DNA of 64,000 bases, taken from CAG-411 sp045124315 (GTDB taxonomy: Bacteria; Bacillota; Clostridia; Lachnospirales; Lachnospiraceae). The stretch covers positions 1-64,000 of the forward strand of contig JBGVLO010000155.1 in assembly GCA_045124315.1 (NCBI GenBank), given 5' to 3'. Under the pieces are notes generated by a model. That model was not told the DNA's origin. It worked only from the letters and a program-made list of their open reading frames with translations, and did no database searches. The translations under genes and the position numbers were made by a program. Position 1 is the first letter of the stretch. Each line of letters starts with the position of its first letter. Below are positions 36,359-45,540 of this stretch, piece by piece.

Positions 36359-36435
36359 CAAAATCGCAATTTTTGATTTCGTAGTTTTCTACAGAATCGC
36401 ATTTTTTATACACCCATTATACTACAGAATCGCAT
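36359..36435 (-). promoter_or_regulatory. Three operator-like repeats and promoter of the DUF4143 gene
   Basis: The core ca(g/a)aatcgcaWt occurs at 36359, 36392 and 36425, spaced exactly 33 bases apart (about three helical turns). The two upstream copies extend to ctacagaatcgcattttt. On the minus strand a TATAAT box lies between the two upstream copies (36415-36420). The arrangement fits a repressor or autoregulatory site. Confidence 0.6.
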
Positions 36436-36640
36436 TTTTTTAACTGTATTATAAAAAGTTTTTTTCGTAGTCATGGACAAGGATATCCTGATAATCTTCT
36501 GTTACAGTGCCTTTGCACCTTCATGACCTTCTTTCTCGCAGACAAAATCCTTCCATCCTTATAAAGTTGCAAAATAATACTTTTTTATTTCATAGTATTA
36601 GCTCAACAATACGTAACGGAATTATAAATATATTGTGTAA

Positions 36641-36875
36641 CTGTTCAGAGGGTGCACCTGAGTATGTGCAAATTGTACAGTTGCGCTTGCGGATAAGGTA
36701 CAAGTTGCACATGCTCAGGTATAGCCGATAAGGTTGTAATGAGTACGCATTGAACACTTGGCGAAGTCTTTTTGAGCCTAGTGTGAAAGTGCACACCGGG
36801 AAATGTCCGGCCATAAACAAAAATTTTTAGCCATTATGTATATCTGGCATTTTACGAATTGCACCCTCTGAATAG
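36641..36875. mobile_element. Family A repeat, 235 bp, with 16-bp inverted ends (MITE-like)
   Basis: The left end ctgttcagagggtgca and right end tgcaccctctgaatag are inverted repeats matching at 15 of 16 positions. The interior holds another inverted pair (cctgagtatgtgcaa against ttgcacatgctcagg). The right half recurs at 27053-27160 and, interrupted, at 13432-13618. There is no coding capacity, so mobilisation would need a transposase encoded elsewhere. Confidence 0.75.
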
Positions 36876-36949
36876 ATACTATATTGTAACAGAACCGAAA
36901 GTGATTCCGTCACTTCTATCGGTGAAAATGCATTTTTAGCTGTCCGACA

Positions 36950-37073
36950 CATCGAATATCACGGTTCCGCTGAAGGAGCACCATGGGGAGCATATTTCAT
37001 GAATTCCATCGCATCGAATATCATGGCTCCTCCAGAGGAGAACCATGGGGAGCAAAATCCGTGAATTAAAGGA
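36950..37073. repeat. Tandem 62-bp repeat, two units
   Basis: Units at 36950-37011 and 37012-37073 share catcgaatatca-gg, the segment ccatggggagca and the end tgaatt. In each unit, inverted bases around the centre (for example catggctcctc against gaggagaaccatg) can form a hairpin. No function is evident. Confidence 0.65.
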
Positions 37074-37125
37074 TTGGGTATCTGTACATGATTTAGCGAT
37101 ACTGTAAGTTCAATTTAATACACAT

Positions 37126-37159
37126 AAAAAGGTCTTCTATGTATCATAGAAGACCTTTT
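37126..37159 (-). terminator. Terminator of the ECF/amidohydrolase operon
   Basis: Arms aaaaggtcttctatg and catagaagacctttt are perfectly complementary around a 3-base loop, with T residues following on the minus strand. Confidence 0.9.
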
Positions 37160-37225
37160 GTAATCTTTTCTTTATTGGTCATAAAACCCTGCTACTGTCA
37201 TCAAACAATAGCATTCACGCTTATA

Positions 37226-37747
37226 CTAAGCTTTAACAGAAGCGTTCATATTCTTAAATACCGGCACAGCTCTTAAAACTGAATATAAAATTGCACCAAA
37301 CACAATTCCACATACGGTCTGCATTGCATTGATTCCCATTTCCACTAAAGCAGATTTCAATCCATAGAATACAATGTTTGCGATTGTATAACCTGCGGTA
37401 TGTACAATACCACCCGCAACTGCACCGATCAACCAGTTAAACTTAACCTTAGGTAACAGCTTATAGGCTACTGTGCCCATTACAAAAGCCATAAGACCTT
37501 TTATCAATATGGTTGGAACCACCCAGATCATGTAACCGCCTAACAAATCAGACAATCCTGCTCCAATGGATCCGGCTAATACTCCTTTTTTCGTTCCAAA
37601 CAAGCAAACTGTGGCAATGATAATACAATCTCCTAAATGGGTGTATCCCGTTGGAGTAGGCACCTTCAAAAAATAGGTTCCCACGAAAACCAACGCCGCC
37701 ATCATACCAGTTAACACAACATCCTGAATCTTTGTATTCTTATTCAT
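37226..37747 (-). CDS. ECF transporter S component (substrate-binding membrane subunit)
   Basis: This 173-residue protein has five or six membrane helices. Its opening (QDVVLTGMMAALVFVGTYF) and the motif GYTHLGDCIIIATVCLFG followed by GSIGAGLSDLLGGY are typical of the ECF-type S components of the riboflavin-like group (PF07155). Such proteins bind a vitamin or precursor and share the EcfA/A'/T energising module encoded elsewhere. GGAGG precedes the ATG by eight bases. The amidohydrolase gene lies 38 bases upstream, so the two are probably co-transcribed. The ligand is unknown. Confidence 0.85.
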   Translation of the reverse strand: MNKNTKIQDVVLTGMMAALVFVGTYFLKVPTPTGYTHLGDCIIIATVCLFGTKKGVLAGSIGAGLSDLLGGYMIWVVPTILIKGLMAFVMGTVAYKLLPKVKFNWLIGAVAGGIVHTAGYTIANIVFYGLKSALVEMGINAMQTVCGIVFGAILYSVLRAVPVFKNMNASVKA

Positions 37748-37785
37748 TGTTTCATCCTCCGTCTATTTTTGTAATTGTTCATTGC

Positions 37786-38553
37786 TTAATCAGAGAGTAA
37801 CTCTCCCATAAATGCCTTTGCATTTTCATAAAAGATACGTTCATAATCCTGCTTTTCCAAAGGACATGCCAATATCTTCTGAATCTCCACGGAAGGTGCA
37901 TGGAATGGATGGTCCAATCCAAACATAACTTTCTCCTTACCCACATTTTTGTAGGCATTATAAATCTGTGCACTCATGGAAGTTCCCGACGTTTCCAGCC
38001 AGATGTTCGGATATCTCTTAGCCATCTGTAATGCGGCATCTACATAAATTCCATGGCCATGTCCCATATGTAACATACAGATTTTCAGTTTCGGATGTCT
38101 TTCCGCTAACAATCCAATCTGCCAAGGCAACGCAAAGGGTTCATGACCGGAATGCACAAACAATGGCACTCCATGTGCCTCACAAATTTCTGCTACCGGA
38201 TCTACCACCGGTGAATCTACTGCGTACCCATCAAACAAAGACTGCAATTTTCCACCCTTGAAATTCTGTTCCTTCAGTCGCATCTCTAATTCATCATAGG
38301 CTGCCTGTCCCTTGGCACAGTTGATCCATGCAATGGGAATCAGCTGATCCGGATGTTTTTGACAGACTTCATAAGCATCCTGATTGTTCTCTGCACTGGA
38401 ACCTGTTAACAAAGTCTTCTCCACATTGTATTCTTTCATGTGTTCCATAAGGGAAGCTTCATTTATATTTATATTTATATGAAATGGAGAACCCCAGACA
38501 CCCACATGGGAATGCATATCAATCTTTTTAAATTCAGAAAAATCACTGACCAT
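37786..38553 (-). CDS. Amidohydrolase family protein (TIM-barrel metal hydrolase)
   Basis: This 255-residue protein has the metal-binding motif IDMHSHVG at the N-terminus, later His residues in LFVHSGHEPF and MLHMGHGHG, and an Asp in FGLDHPFHAP. This is the layout of Amidohydro_2 (COG2159) enzymes. I chose the ATG at 38553 after AGGAG; an upstream ATG would add residues with no site. It is upstream of the ECF S component and probably acts on the imported compound or its precursor (inference). Confidence 0.85.
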   Translation of the reverse strand: MVSDFSEFKKIDMHSHVGVWGSPFHINININEASLMEHMKEYNVEKTLLTGSSAENNQDAYEVCQKHPDQLIPIAWINCAKGQAAYDELEMRLKEQNFKGGKLQSLFDGYAVDSPVVDPVAEICEAHGVPLFVHSGHEPFALPWQIGLLAERHPKLKICMLHMGHGHGIYVDAALQMAKRYPNIWLETSGTSMSAQIYNAYKNVGKEKVMFGLDHPFHAPSVEIQKILACPLEKQDYERIFYENAKAFMGELLSD

Positions 38554-38820
38554 CTCTTCATCTCCTGTCTTTTTTCTATGTAGATTACGATGCCAAAAGA
38601 CCATCTCTTAGTTAATGATGTACATGACAAACCCCCCCAAGCAAATAGAATAACTTTGCTCAATTTGCGACTATGCCCATATGTAGGAGCTCTGTTTGAT
38701 CAGTAGTGAGAAATGGGCAAAATCCGCGTGTTTAATGAGGATGTCTGGCACATACATCATCTGCAAATGCAAAGAATAATAAATATAGACTTTTGACGTC
38801 CGGATCCTATGTGTATTATA
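38554..38820. other. Leader and intergenic region with repeat D
   Basis: The gap between the amidohydrolase and the beta-helix protein gene contains repeat D at about 38727-38786 (shared with 48241-48300: gtttgatggggatgtct-type sequence followed by catcatctgcaaat) and a run of seven C at 38632-38638. On the minus strand gcaaattgagcaaag and tatttgc could pair in the amidohydrolase leader. No known riboswitch was recognised. Confidence 0.45.
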
Positions 38821-38856
38821 CCCCAAACTAACCTTATGAAAATGGTCAGTTTGGAG
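38821..38856. terminator. Hairpin downstream of the beta-helix protein gene
   Basis: Arms ccccaaactaacc and ggtcagtttggag pair over most of 13 bases, 20 bases after the stop at 38876. The T run is weak on the minus strand; tatattttta follows on the plus strand. Confidence 0.55.
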
Positions 38857-38875
38857 TATATTTTTATGGCCAGAT

Positions 38876-41800
38876 TTATTTTTTCGTCTTCGCCACACAC
38901 TTTTTCATCTTACTGTAACACATTCCATCTGAAGAAGATTGCACACTTCTCAGTCGGAAGATGTATTTCCTTCCTGGTTTGCAATTCTTAATGGTAACCT
39001 TTGTTTTGGCAGCCGTCAGGCTCTTTCTCTTTTTCCACTTTTTATTTTTATATTCATAAAGCTCATAGCCACTGACTCCCTTTACGGATTTCCACTGCAA
39101 AGTAATTGTGTGCTTTGTTTCTTTCTTTACCTTAAAATTCTTTGGTGCCTGTACGGTTCCTGCTTTTGTTTGGATCGTATGATCTGCTCCGTTTGTTCCA
39201 CTTTCTATGGAAGCCACCGAAACCTCTCCAGTATTCTGCCCGGAACTTAAGGTTGGTGCCTGTGTTCCAGTTCCTGTTGGATTTTCCTCATTCCCATTTT
39301 CCTCTGAACCCGGAACATTTGATGGTGCAGGTGTGGGGTGTTCTACCAGCAGTGCTTCGGTACTGACCGCAACCTCAGCGTAGGAATCCCCCTCCCACAA
39401 TTCCCGGTCGGTGTCCATGACGCACAATACCACTTTATAGACATATTCCGTATTTTTCTGTGCAAAGGAATCTACATAGGAATTTTCCTTTGTATCTCCC
39501 AAATGCGTCCACTGCTCTTCCTGTGCTTTTCTACGATAAATTCGATACCCAACCGGTTCCTGTATGTTGTTCCAGTTAAGCTCTACCTGCTCTTTCGTAC
39601 AAATACCCTGTAGTCCTGTAACCGTGGCTTCCGGCAACACTACAAGCATCCCCGTTACAGAGCATACCTGATCATCACAGGCTATGGCCGAAAGTTCTGT
39701 GGCTCCTACTGCTTTTCCCTCTACGACTACACTTGCCATAGAATTTACGGTAGCCCCTGTGGCAACTACAGCCGCTATCTTCCTATCATAAATCTTATAG
39801 TTTAAGTTTGGCTCTGTGGCATTTCCCGGAGTAACCAAAAGTGATATTTCCTTCTGCTCTCCCTTCTTCAACCAAATGACCGAATCCATCTGAATATCTT
39901 CGATATTCACATATTCCACCGTATTTGCGATTACTTTTTTACTGCCACCACCACTATAATGTACCTCTTCCTTTGTAATATAGGGCTTTACTACCAGACC
40001 ATAAGCAGTGTTATTTTTAAGACCTTCAAAGGTATAGCTGCACTGGGTTTTTCCATCCACTGTATGAGTGGAAATTTCTGAAATCGGAATGTCAATTCCT
40101 GCATCTGCAATCACCCAGCTTCGAATAAAGCGGAAACCGCTTATCTCGTCCAAACGTTCTACCTGCCACTTGGCGGTAATGGATTTGATTCCCCCTTCCA
40201 ATTCTAAATCAAAGGTTTCGAAGTCATGGATATAAATGGGTATTTTTTGTTCATATCCCATCTCGTCCAGAGCTTTCAATGTCAAACAGGTAAACCCTTC
40301 CTTCACTCCGGTTATCTGAAGTTTTGGAGATCCACCTTGAGAAATATCTTCTACCGTTGCGATAGAAGGATCTGCAATCTCCCAGGCAACCTTATCTTTG
40401 TCTACATGTACGGAAAATGTAGTACTTTTCCCTACAGAGAGACCCATTGTATAAGGTACTTCGTACCCAAAATTGGTCACCACTTTATCTTTGTAGGTAC
40501 GGAAACTGATGGTGGTACTCCTATTCTCGTAATAAATATACTCATTATATTTTGCAGGATTTCTTCTCTTACTGTATGCAGCTACTGCCATTTTGTATTC
40601 CGTGTCCGGATCCGCATAGCCTCCAACAGAGCTTGCATATACGGTATAGGAAGTTCCCTTCTGTTCTGTCTTCACCACCCATTCTTGTTTCTCTTCCTCA
40701 TATCGGAACACCCGATATCCATCCACGCCTTCCTGCGGATCCCAGGTCAAAGTAAAGGAGTTATTCGTATGGCTTTGCTGTAAATTTTGAATTGGTTCCG
40801 GATTTACCCATACGGTACAGCTTCCATAGCAGTATTCATCCATAGAATATCCACGAATCTCTGCATGGCCCCCACCAACTACAGTTGCCATTCCATTCTC
40901 ATCTACCGTTACCACCTTCTCATTTGTGCTTTCCCATCTGGAAATTCCCTTGTTTGTAGCATCCGCAGGTGTATAGGAGGCTACGGAAAACTGCTTTTTG
41001 TCTCCAATCTTCAGCCCTGCCTGATCGTTATCCCAAACGGTTGTATTCAGATCTATTTTTTTTACGGTCAATGGAGCTACGTTTACCGTAATCTTTTCTT
41101 CCAAATTGCTTCCATCATCAGTCCTTGCAGTAATGGTAGCAATGCCTTCTGCAAGGGCTTCAATGATTCCATCCTGGCTTACCGTTGCCACCTCTTCATT
41201 GGAAGAGGACCACAATAATTTCTGTGATACTTTATCCTTTGGTGTTACCGTATATACAACTACTTTTTTCTTTCCCGGCTGCAGAGTCAGGTTATTGGTC
41301 TGCATCTGAATTCCGGTAGCAGCCTGCTTCTGAAAATGAACGGTACATTTTGCGTACAATGCAGAACCACTCACATTGACACTGCCATCCGAAGGAGCCA
41401 AAAATACATCCACTTCTCCATATTGTTTTCTTGTAACCACACCTTTATCCACTGTGGCAATCGACTGGATCGAGGTGTACCAATTGGCATCTTCCTCTGC
41501 CACATTAGTATCCAGGGCAACCTGATCCTCTGTAGTGTAAATTTCTTTTACGTCCTCTCCATTTTTCGTTATGCTCACTTGCTTATATAATTGTTCTTCC
41601 GGTTTAAACTCATTGTAAGGCAAAATGGTATTGTTGCTCCAGGTACTTACATTATGAATCGAACTTCCAAAAATCCGATATCCATCAATCTGCTGGAATA
41701 TATTATCTGCAATCGTAACTTTTTCCATATTGTTTGTTCCATTGGAATAGAACAACCCTCTGGCAACCTGTGTTCCTTTTCCATCGGAGAGATACATATT

Positions 41801-43726
41801 CGGTGAATAATACTGATTTCCCGTCACTTCCATCTCTGCCGTATAACTTCCCCGCATGGTTCCTACCGATTCAAAAGGGGTTTTGTAATCGAGCAACTCT
41901 CTTCTACGGTAATCGTTAATGTAATTATTCTGTATGTATGCAGTATGGGCAGTATACTCCTTATTGCCACCAACTAATAAAAATCCACCGAATCCACCAT
42001 AGGCATCCACACGGTTATTTCGAATTACGGCACTATTATTGGCAAGGTTCGAAAAGTTTCTGAAAGTGACAAATGTATTGTTTTCCACCGTACCTTCCTG
42101 ATACATCACGCTTCCGATCGGTGCATCTGCCACCACTCTGTTTCCGGTAAACTCCAATTCTCCACTACAAATCGAACCTTTTCCTTCTCTGGTAATGTAA
42201 ATCTCATTGTTACGGATTTTCACATCTCCATACTGCATGGCTCCTCCCTCGAAAACATAACTTCCCAGGTTCGAAGTACAATCAGCCTCTATTATATTAT
42301 TCTCCACTACGCAATTCTCTACATTTCCAAACGTCATAAACTTAGAATCTGTCTCGCACTTAAAATGATTTCCGGCAATGCGAATATTCTCGATATTCTT
42401 TGACATATTGTAAGCCACCGTAAAACACATGGTTCGGTGTCCACCGGCCGCATTTTTATCCAATGGTGTATAGATATTTACATCATTGTTAATGTAATAC
42501 ACATTTTTAATAAAGGAAGCATCCCGATTGGTATTGCCGGTAAAAATGCCGGTCTGCTCATCTCTGGCGTTGTCATGCATCTCACAGTTCATAATGGTAA
42601 TATTTTCCTCGCCACGACAATAAAAATCCAGAATCCCCAGGTTTGCTCCACGATAGGTGGAACACATCTGCTCCATATAGCAGCTGTCCACGGTCATATT
42701 TTTATTGCCCGAGTAGAAAGTAAGGTTTGTATATTGCTTGTCCACAAAGTAATCCATAGAAAATGCTTCCTGCGGTACAACCATCTTCACCTGATACATG
42801 TAAACATTGTCACAGTCTACAAACACAAACTGTCGATAGTATTTTGACATGTCCACTTCCCTGGCTTCCACCTTGAAATTCCCTATGTAGAGATCTTTTG
42901 CACCACACGCCCACATGAAAAACTCCCACCAGGTGCTGTAATCATTATCCGTAAAGAAGACCGTGCCATCCCCGTCGCCTACTATATTGACACAAGTGGC
43001 ATTAAACTGTACTTCCGTGGTACATTTGTATTCTCCTTCCGGGAAATAAGCGATTGCACGATCCACTTGTTCTAATCCTGCAGCTGCATTTGCCGCCGCT
43101 ACCGTTTGTGAAATGGCAGCATTGGCTGACTCACTGCCATCCCTGCAGACCCCAAACTGGTTCGCACTTACAATGGCCCATTTTTTCCCATCGATTTCTA
43201 CTACATCCGGTCTAAGAGTGGCATACAGTCCGTTCTCTAGCAAAATCGAGCCAGCCTCTGCTTTCTCTGTAATCTCATAGATTCCTGAACCACCATCTCC
43301 CGCCTCATAATATCCACCCGTTCGGATAATTGCATTTGCTTTCACGCGAATATCCTCACAGGCAATCATATCCACCGCAGTAATAATTTTGGCGGTAATT
43401 TTCCCATCGTAATGTTTTCCATATTGAAAGGATTTTAAAAAACTATAATCCATGTCCTTATACCCAGACATGGTAGAGACCGGCACATTCTCAGCGGTCA
43501 CATCTACCGTTCGGTAACCTTCTTCCCTTGCATCCCTCTGTAGGGACGCCTCTGCATGAAACAACCCTTTTTCCGTTTTTGCTTCCTTATTCTCTTTTTT
43601 GTTCTCTTCTCTGACATAATTATTTCTTTCATTTTTTGCCAGAACATCCTGATGTGGAAACATAGCAAGCATTGCTATTCCTCCTACTACTCCCAAAAAT
43701 ATCCTTTTCCAATTTTTCCTTTTCAT
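38876..43726 (-). CDS. Large exported protein with beta-helix, Big_2 and Fn3 domains
   Basis: This 1616-residue protein has a signal peptide (residues 1-30: basic MKRKNWKR, hydrophobic core, cut near VLAKN). A pectate-lyase-like segment (GDGGSGIYEIT, then NQFGVCRDGSESANAAI) leads into a right-handed parallel beta helix (about 130-720) with many asparagine-ladder repeats such as NNTFVTF, IRNNRVDAY and VTGNQYYS. Big_2 domains follow near 800-970, an Fn3 near 985-1075, another Big_2-like domain near 1095-1170, and three more Fn3 near 1175-1270, 1375-1455 and 1520-1616. A Thr/Pro/Gly-rich linker lies before the last Fn3. The fold suggests polysaccharide binding or cleavage. Catalytic residues were not identified. 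No cell-wall anchor is seen. Confidence 0.85.
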   Translation of the reverse strand: MKRKNWKRIFLGVVGGIAMLAMFPHQDVLAKNERNNYVREENKKENKEAKTEKGLFHAEASLQRDAREEGYRTVDVTAENVPVSTMSGYKDMDYSFLKSFQYGKHYDGKITAKIITAVDMIACEDIRVKANAIIRTGGYYEAGDGGSGIYEITEKAEAGSILLENGLYATLRPDVVEIDGKKWAIVSANQFGVCRDGSESANAAISQTVAAANAAAGLEQVDRAIAYFPEGEYKCTTEVQFNATCVNIVGDGDGTVFFTDNDYSTWWEFFMWACGAKDLYIGNFKVEAREVDMSKYYRQFVFVDCDNVYMYQVKMVVPQEAFSMDYFVDKQYTNLTFYSGNKNMTVDSCYMEQMCSTYRGANLGILDFYCRGEENITIMNCEMHDNARDEQTGIFTGNTNRDASFIKNVYYINNDVNIYTPLDKNAAGGHRTMCFTVAYNMSKNIENIRIAGNHFKCETDSKFMTFGNVENCVVENNIIEADCTSNLGSYVFEGGAMQYGDVKIRNNEIYITREGKGSICSGELEFTGNRVVADAPIGSVMYQEGTVENNTFVTFRNFSNLANNSAVIRNNRVDAYGGFGGFLLVGGNKEYTAHTAYIQNNYINDYRRRELLDYKTPFESVGTMRGSYTAEMEVTGNQYYSPNMYLSDGKGTQVARGLFYSNGTNNMEKVTIADNIFQQIDGYRIFGSSIHNVSTWSNNTILPYNEFKPEEQLYKQVSITKNGEDVKEIYTTEDQVALDTNVAEEDANWYTSIQSIATVDKGVVTRKQYGEVDVFLAPSDGSVNVSGSALYAKCTVHFQKQAATGIQMQTNNLTLQPGKKKVVVYTVTPKDKVSQKLLWSSSNEEVATVSQDGIIEALAEGIATITARTDDGSNLEEKITVNVAPLTVKKIDLNTTVWDNDQAGLKIGDKKQFSVASYTPADATNKGISRWESTNEKVVTVDENGMATVVGGGHAEIRGYSMDEYCYGSCTVWVNPEPIQNLQQSHTNNSFTLTWDPQEGVDGYRVFRYEEEKQEWVVKTEQKGTSYTVYASSVGGYADPDTEYKMAVAAYSKRRNPAKYNEYIYYENRSTTISFRTYKDKVVTNFGYEVPYTMGLSVGKSTTFSVHVDKDKVAWEIADPSIATVEDISQGGSPKLQITGVKEGFTCLTLKALDEMGYEQKIPIYIHDFETFDLELEGGIKSITAKWQVERLDEISGFRFIRSWVIADAGIDIPISEISTHTVDGKTQCSYTFEGLKNNTAYGLVVKPYITKEEVHYSGGGSKKVIANTVEYVNIEDIQMDSVIWLKKGEQKEISLLVTPGNATEPNLNYKIYDRKIAAVVATGATVNSMASVVVEGKAVGATELSAIACDDQVCSVTGMLVVLPEATVTGLQGICTKEQVELNWNNIQEPVGYRIYRRKAQEEQWTHLGDTKENSYVDSFAQKNTEYVYKVVLCVMDTDRELWEGDSYAEVAVSTEALLVEHPTPAPSNVPGSEENGNEENPTGTGTQAPTLSSGQNTGEVSVASIESGTNGADHTIQTKAGTVQAPKNFKVKKETKHTITLQWKSVKGVSGYELYEYKNKKWKKRKSLTAAKTKVTIKNCKPGRKYIFRLRSVQSSSDGMCYSKMKKCVAKTKK

Positions 43727-43868
43727 GCGTTTTTCCTTTCTTTTTTCTTTTTACGAATCTATTCAGAACTCTCCCAAGAACTGAAGCCTAAGCGAACAGT
43801 GATTGGATGAGAGCTACTGCCCAGTTCCGTGCTTCGCACTAAGATTGCTCCTGTAGAGGAAAAGATTA

Positions 43869-43897
43869 AGCTGGACATGAATAAATTGTCCAGCCTA
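43869..43897 (-). terminator. Terminator of the ABC-2 transporter operon
   Basis: Arms gctggaca and tgtccagc surround a 9-base loop; T-rich sequence follows on the minus strand. It lies just after the stop at 43905. Confidence 0.7.
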
Positions 43898-43904
43898 AAA
43901 ATCC

Positions 43905-44705
43905 CTAATTTCCGGCACTCTCATATTTTCTGGTACCAATACCAAAAGTTGTATATGCCACGATCCAGAATAAAATGGCAATCATCCACTCAATCCCAAT
44001 GATCATTGGTGACACTTCTGCCTTCAAAAAATAACTGGCCGGTAAATACGCCACAAATGCAAAAGGTATCACCCAGGTGATCACAAAACGAATTCCTTTC
44101 GCATAGATTTCGGTAGGATACTTGGCAAAATCTGACATCTCATAAGCAGTTTGTAAAAATGGTCCGCTGATCTTAACCCAAAAAGAAAGGGACGCAAAAA
44201 ACAATTTAATGGAAGTATAGATGATGGCACCTGCAATTACCGAAAGAACGAATAAGACGATATGTGTTCCGTCCGTAAAGACAATGCCCTTTCGTATGGA
44301 AATCACCAATAAAATCGTTCCCACCAACAATTCTCCCAGCGCATCCGGCTGCAATTTTTCTGCAATCACCTGAAAAAATAAATTCATGGGTCTTAGCATA
44401 TAGCGGTCAAAATCACCGGAGAGCACCATTCGCCAAGCAATCATCCATATGTTATCGGTCAGCAAATGATCGATTCCTCTTGGAATCTGGGCAAATCCAT
44501 AAATAAAAATCAGTTGCTCCAATGTCCATCCCTGTAAATCCGGTATTTGCTGAAACACCAGATACAGAAAGGCAATTCCTAAAATCTGTGTAAAGAAAAA
44601 TCCAAACAGTCCCATGAGAAAGTCCACTTTAGACTGCAGGATTCCTTTAATAAACTGTGTGATCAATACTCGATACAGACGAGCATATCTTTTTAATGTA
44701 TGCAT
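43905..44705 (-). CDS. ABC-2 family transporter permease (COG3694-like)
   Basis: This 266-residue protein has six predicted membrane helices and the family segment GDFDRYMLRPMNLFFQ after IWMIAWRMVLSG. It is the third gene of the operon, 16 bases after the other permease. AAAGGAGG precedes the ATG. With its partner it forms an ABC-2 export channel; the cargo is unknown. Confidence 0.88.
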   Translation of the reverse strand: MHTLKRYARLYRVLITQFIKGILQSKVDFLMGLFGFFFTQILGIAFLYLVFQQIPDLQGWTLEQLIFIYGFAQIPRGIDHLLTDNIWMIAWRMVLSGDFDRYMLRPMNLFFQVIAEKLQPDALGELLVGTILLVISIRKGIVFTDGTHIVLFVLSVIAGAIIYTSIKLFFASLSFWVKISGPFLQTAYEMSDFAKYPTEIYAKGIRFVITWVIPFAFVAYLPASYFLKAEVSPMIIGIEWMIAILFWIVAYTTFGIGTRKYESAGN

Positions 44706-44721
44706 GGGATCCCCTCCTTTC

Positions 44722-45540
44722 TCAACCTCCTAAAACAACCAATCGCTTCGTTACCTTTTTCCAGATCAGACTTCCCAGTCCATACAAAAATACCACCCAG
44801 ACAAGCTGTTTTCCCATGACAAACGCCAAATCTGCTCCTGAATATTTTCCAAGATAGATCATAACCGGTGTATACACCATGGATGCAAATGGCAGATAAT
44901 CAAATATTCTCTGAGCCCATTCCGGAAACATACTAAGTGGGATCAATTGTCCCATAAGAAAACTTAACAGAGCTTCTTTTGCCAATAACATACCAAATAT
45001 GTAAGTGGTAAAAAATGCTATCATACCAAAGCAAAAGTCAAATAATACGTAGATCAAAAAGCTCATGATACAGCTGACCATAAATAGTATCACCCTGGAT
45101 ATGCTGATCATTGGCATCTCCAGTACCTTTACTTTGTAAACTTCCATTCCGATCCACACAAAAACTCCCGGTAAAAAAAAGCGATACACCATCTGACCAG
45201 CTGCCCTCCAGACTAAACTCAAACGATAATCAATGGGCTTTATCAGGTTCATGGCTACCGTGCCCTTTACCACATCCTCACTGACCCAATCTGCCAGAGA
45301 AATGGTAACCACCGACGAAGTAACATACACCATAAACACATAAACGATCATCTCATTTTGTGTCAATCCTCCAATGGTTGCCTGTTGGGTACTTCCATAA
45401 ATGGCCTTCCACAAATAGTAACTGATAAAGGAGCCAAACAGACTGATAAACAGAAATAAATAGAAGGCACCCTTATACGCCATCTGTCGTTTTAACTCGT
45501 TACTTGCAAAGGGCAAATAGATTCTACAATGTTTTCTCAC
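44722..45540 (-). CDS. ABC-2 family transporter permease (COG4587-like)
   Basis: This 272-residue protein has six predicted membrane helices, with the motif WVSEDVVKGTVAMNLIKPIDYR near residue 90, typical of this permease class. The GTG start overlaps the stop of the ATP-binding gene by four bases (GTGA), and GGAGG lies seven bases upstream, inside that gene. Translational coupling is likely. Confidence 0.88.
   Translation of the reverse strand: MRKHCRIYLPFASNELKRQMAYKGAFYLFLFISLFGSFISYYLWKAIYGSTQQATIGGLTQNEMIVYVFMVYVTSSVVTISLADWVSEDVVKGTVAMNLIKPIDYRLSLVWRAAGQMVYRFFLPGVFVWIGMEVYKVKVLEMPMISISRVILFMVSCIMSFLIYVLFDFCFGMIAFFTTYIFGMLLAKEALLSFLMGQLIPLSMFPEWAQRIFDYLPFASMVYTPVMIYLGKYSGADLAFVMGKQLVWVVFLYGLGSLIWKKVTKRLVVLGG

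Larger units (their letters stand above)
36441..37125. other. Gene-free stretch with repeats
   Basis: This roughly 685-base interval contains no gene with a ribosome binding site. It holds the full family A element (36641-36875) and a 62-bp tandem repeat (36950-37073), listed separately, then the terminator of the ECF gene. Confidence 0.6.

Noticed and set aside
36359..36435. Possible short CRISPR array (three repeats, 33-bp period)
   Set aside because: The repeat core is about 11-18 bases, the spacers are fixed AT-rich sequence containing a promoter box, and there are no cas genes.
37226..38553. Specific vitamin (queuosine precursor, riboflavin or pyridoxine) uptake operon
   Set aside because: The S component resembles the riboflavin-like group, but ligand residues and a matching riboswitch were not recognised.
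38632..38638. Run of seven C upstream of the amidohydrolase as a phase-variable tract
   Set aside because: It lies in the leader, not in a coding frame, and there is no promoter spacing evidence around it.
38475..38663. 62-codon minus-strand frame starting MSKVILFAWGG
   Set aside because: It overlaps the amidohydrolase start in another frame and has no ribosome binding site.
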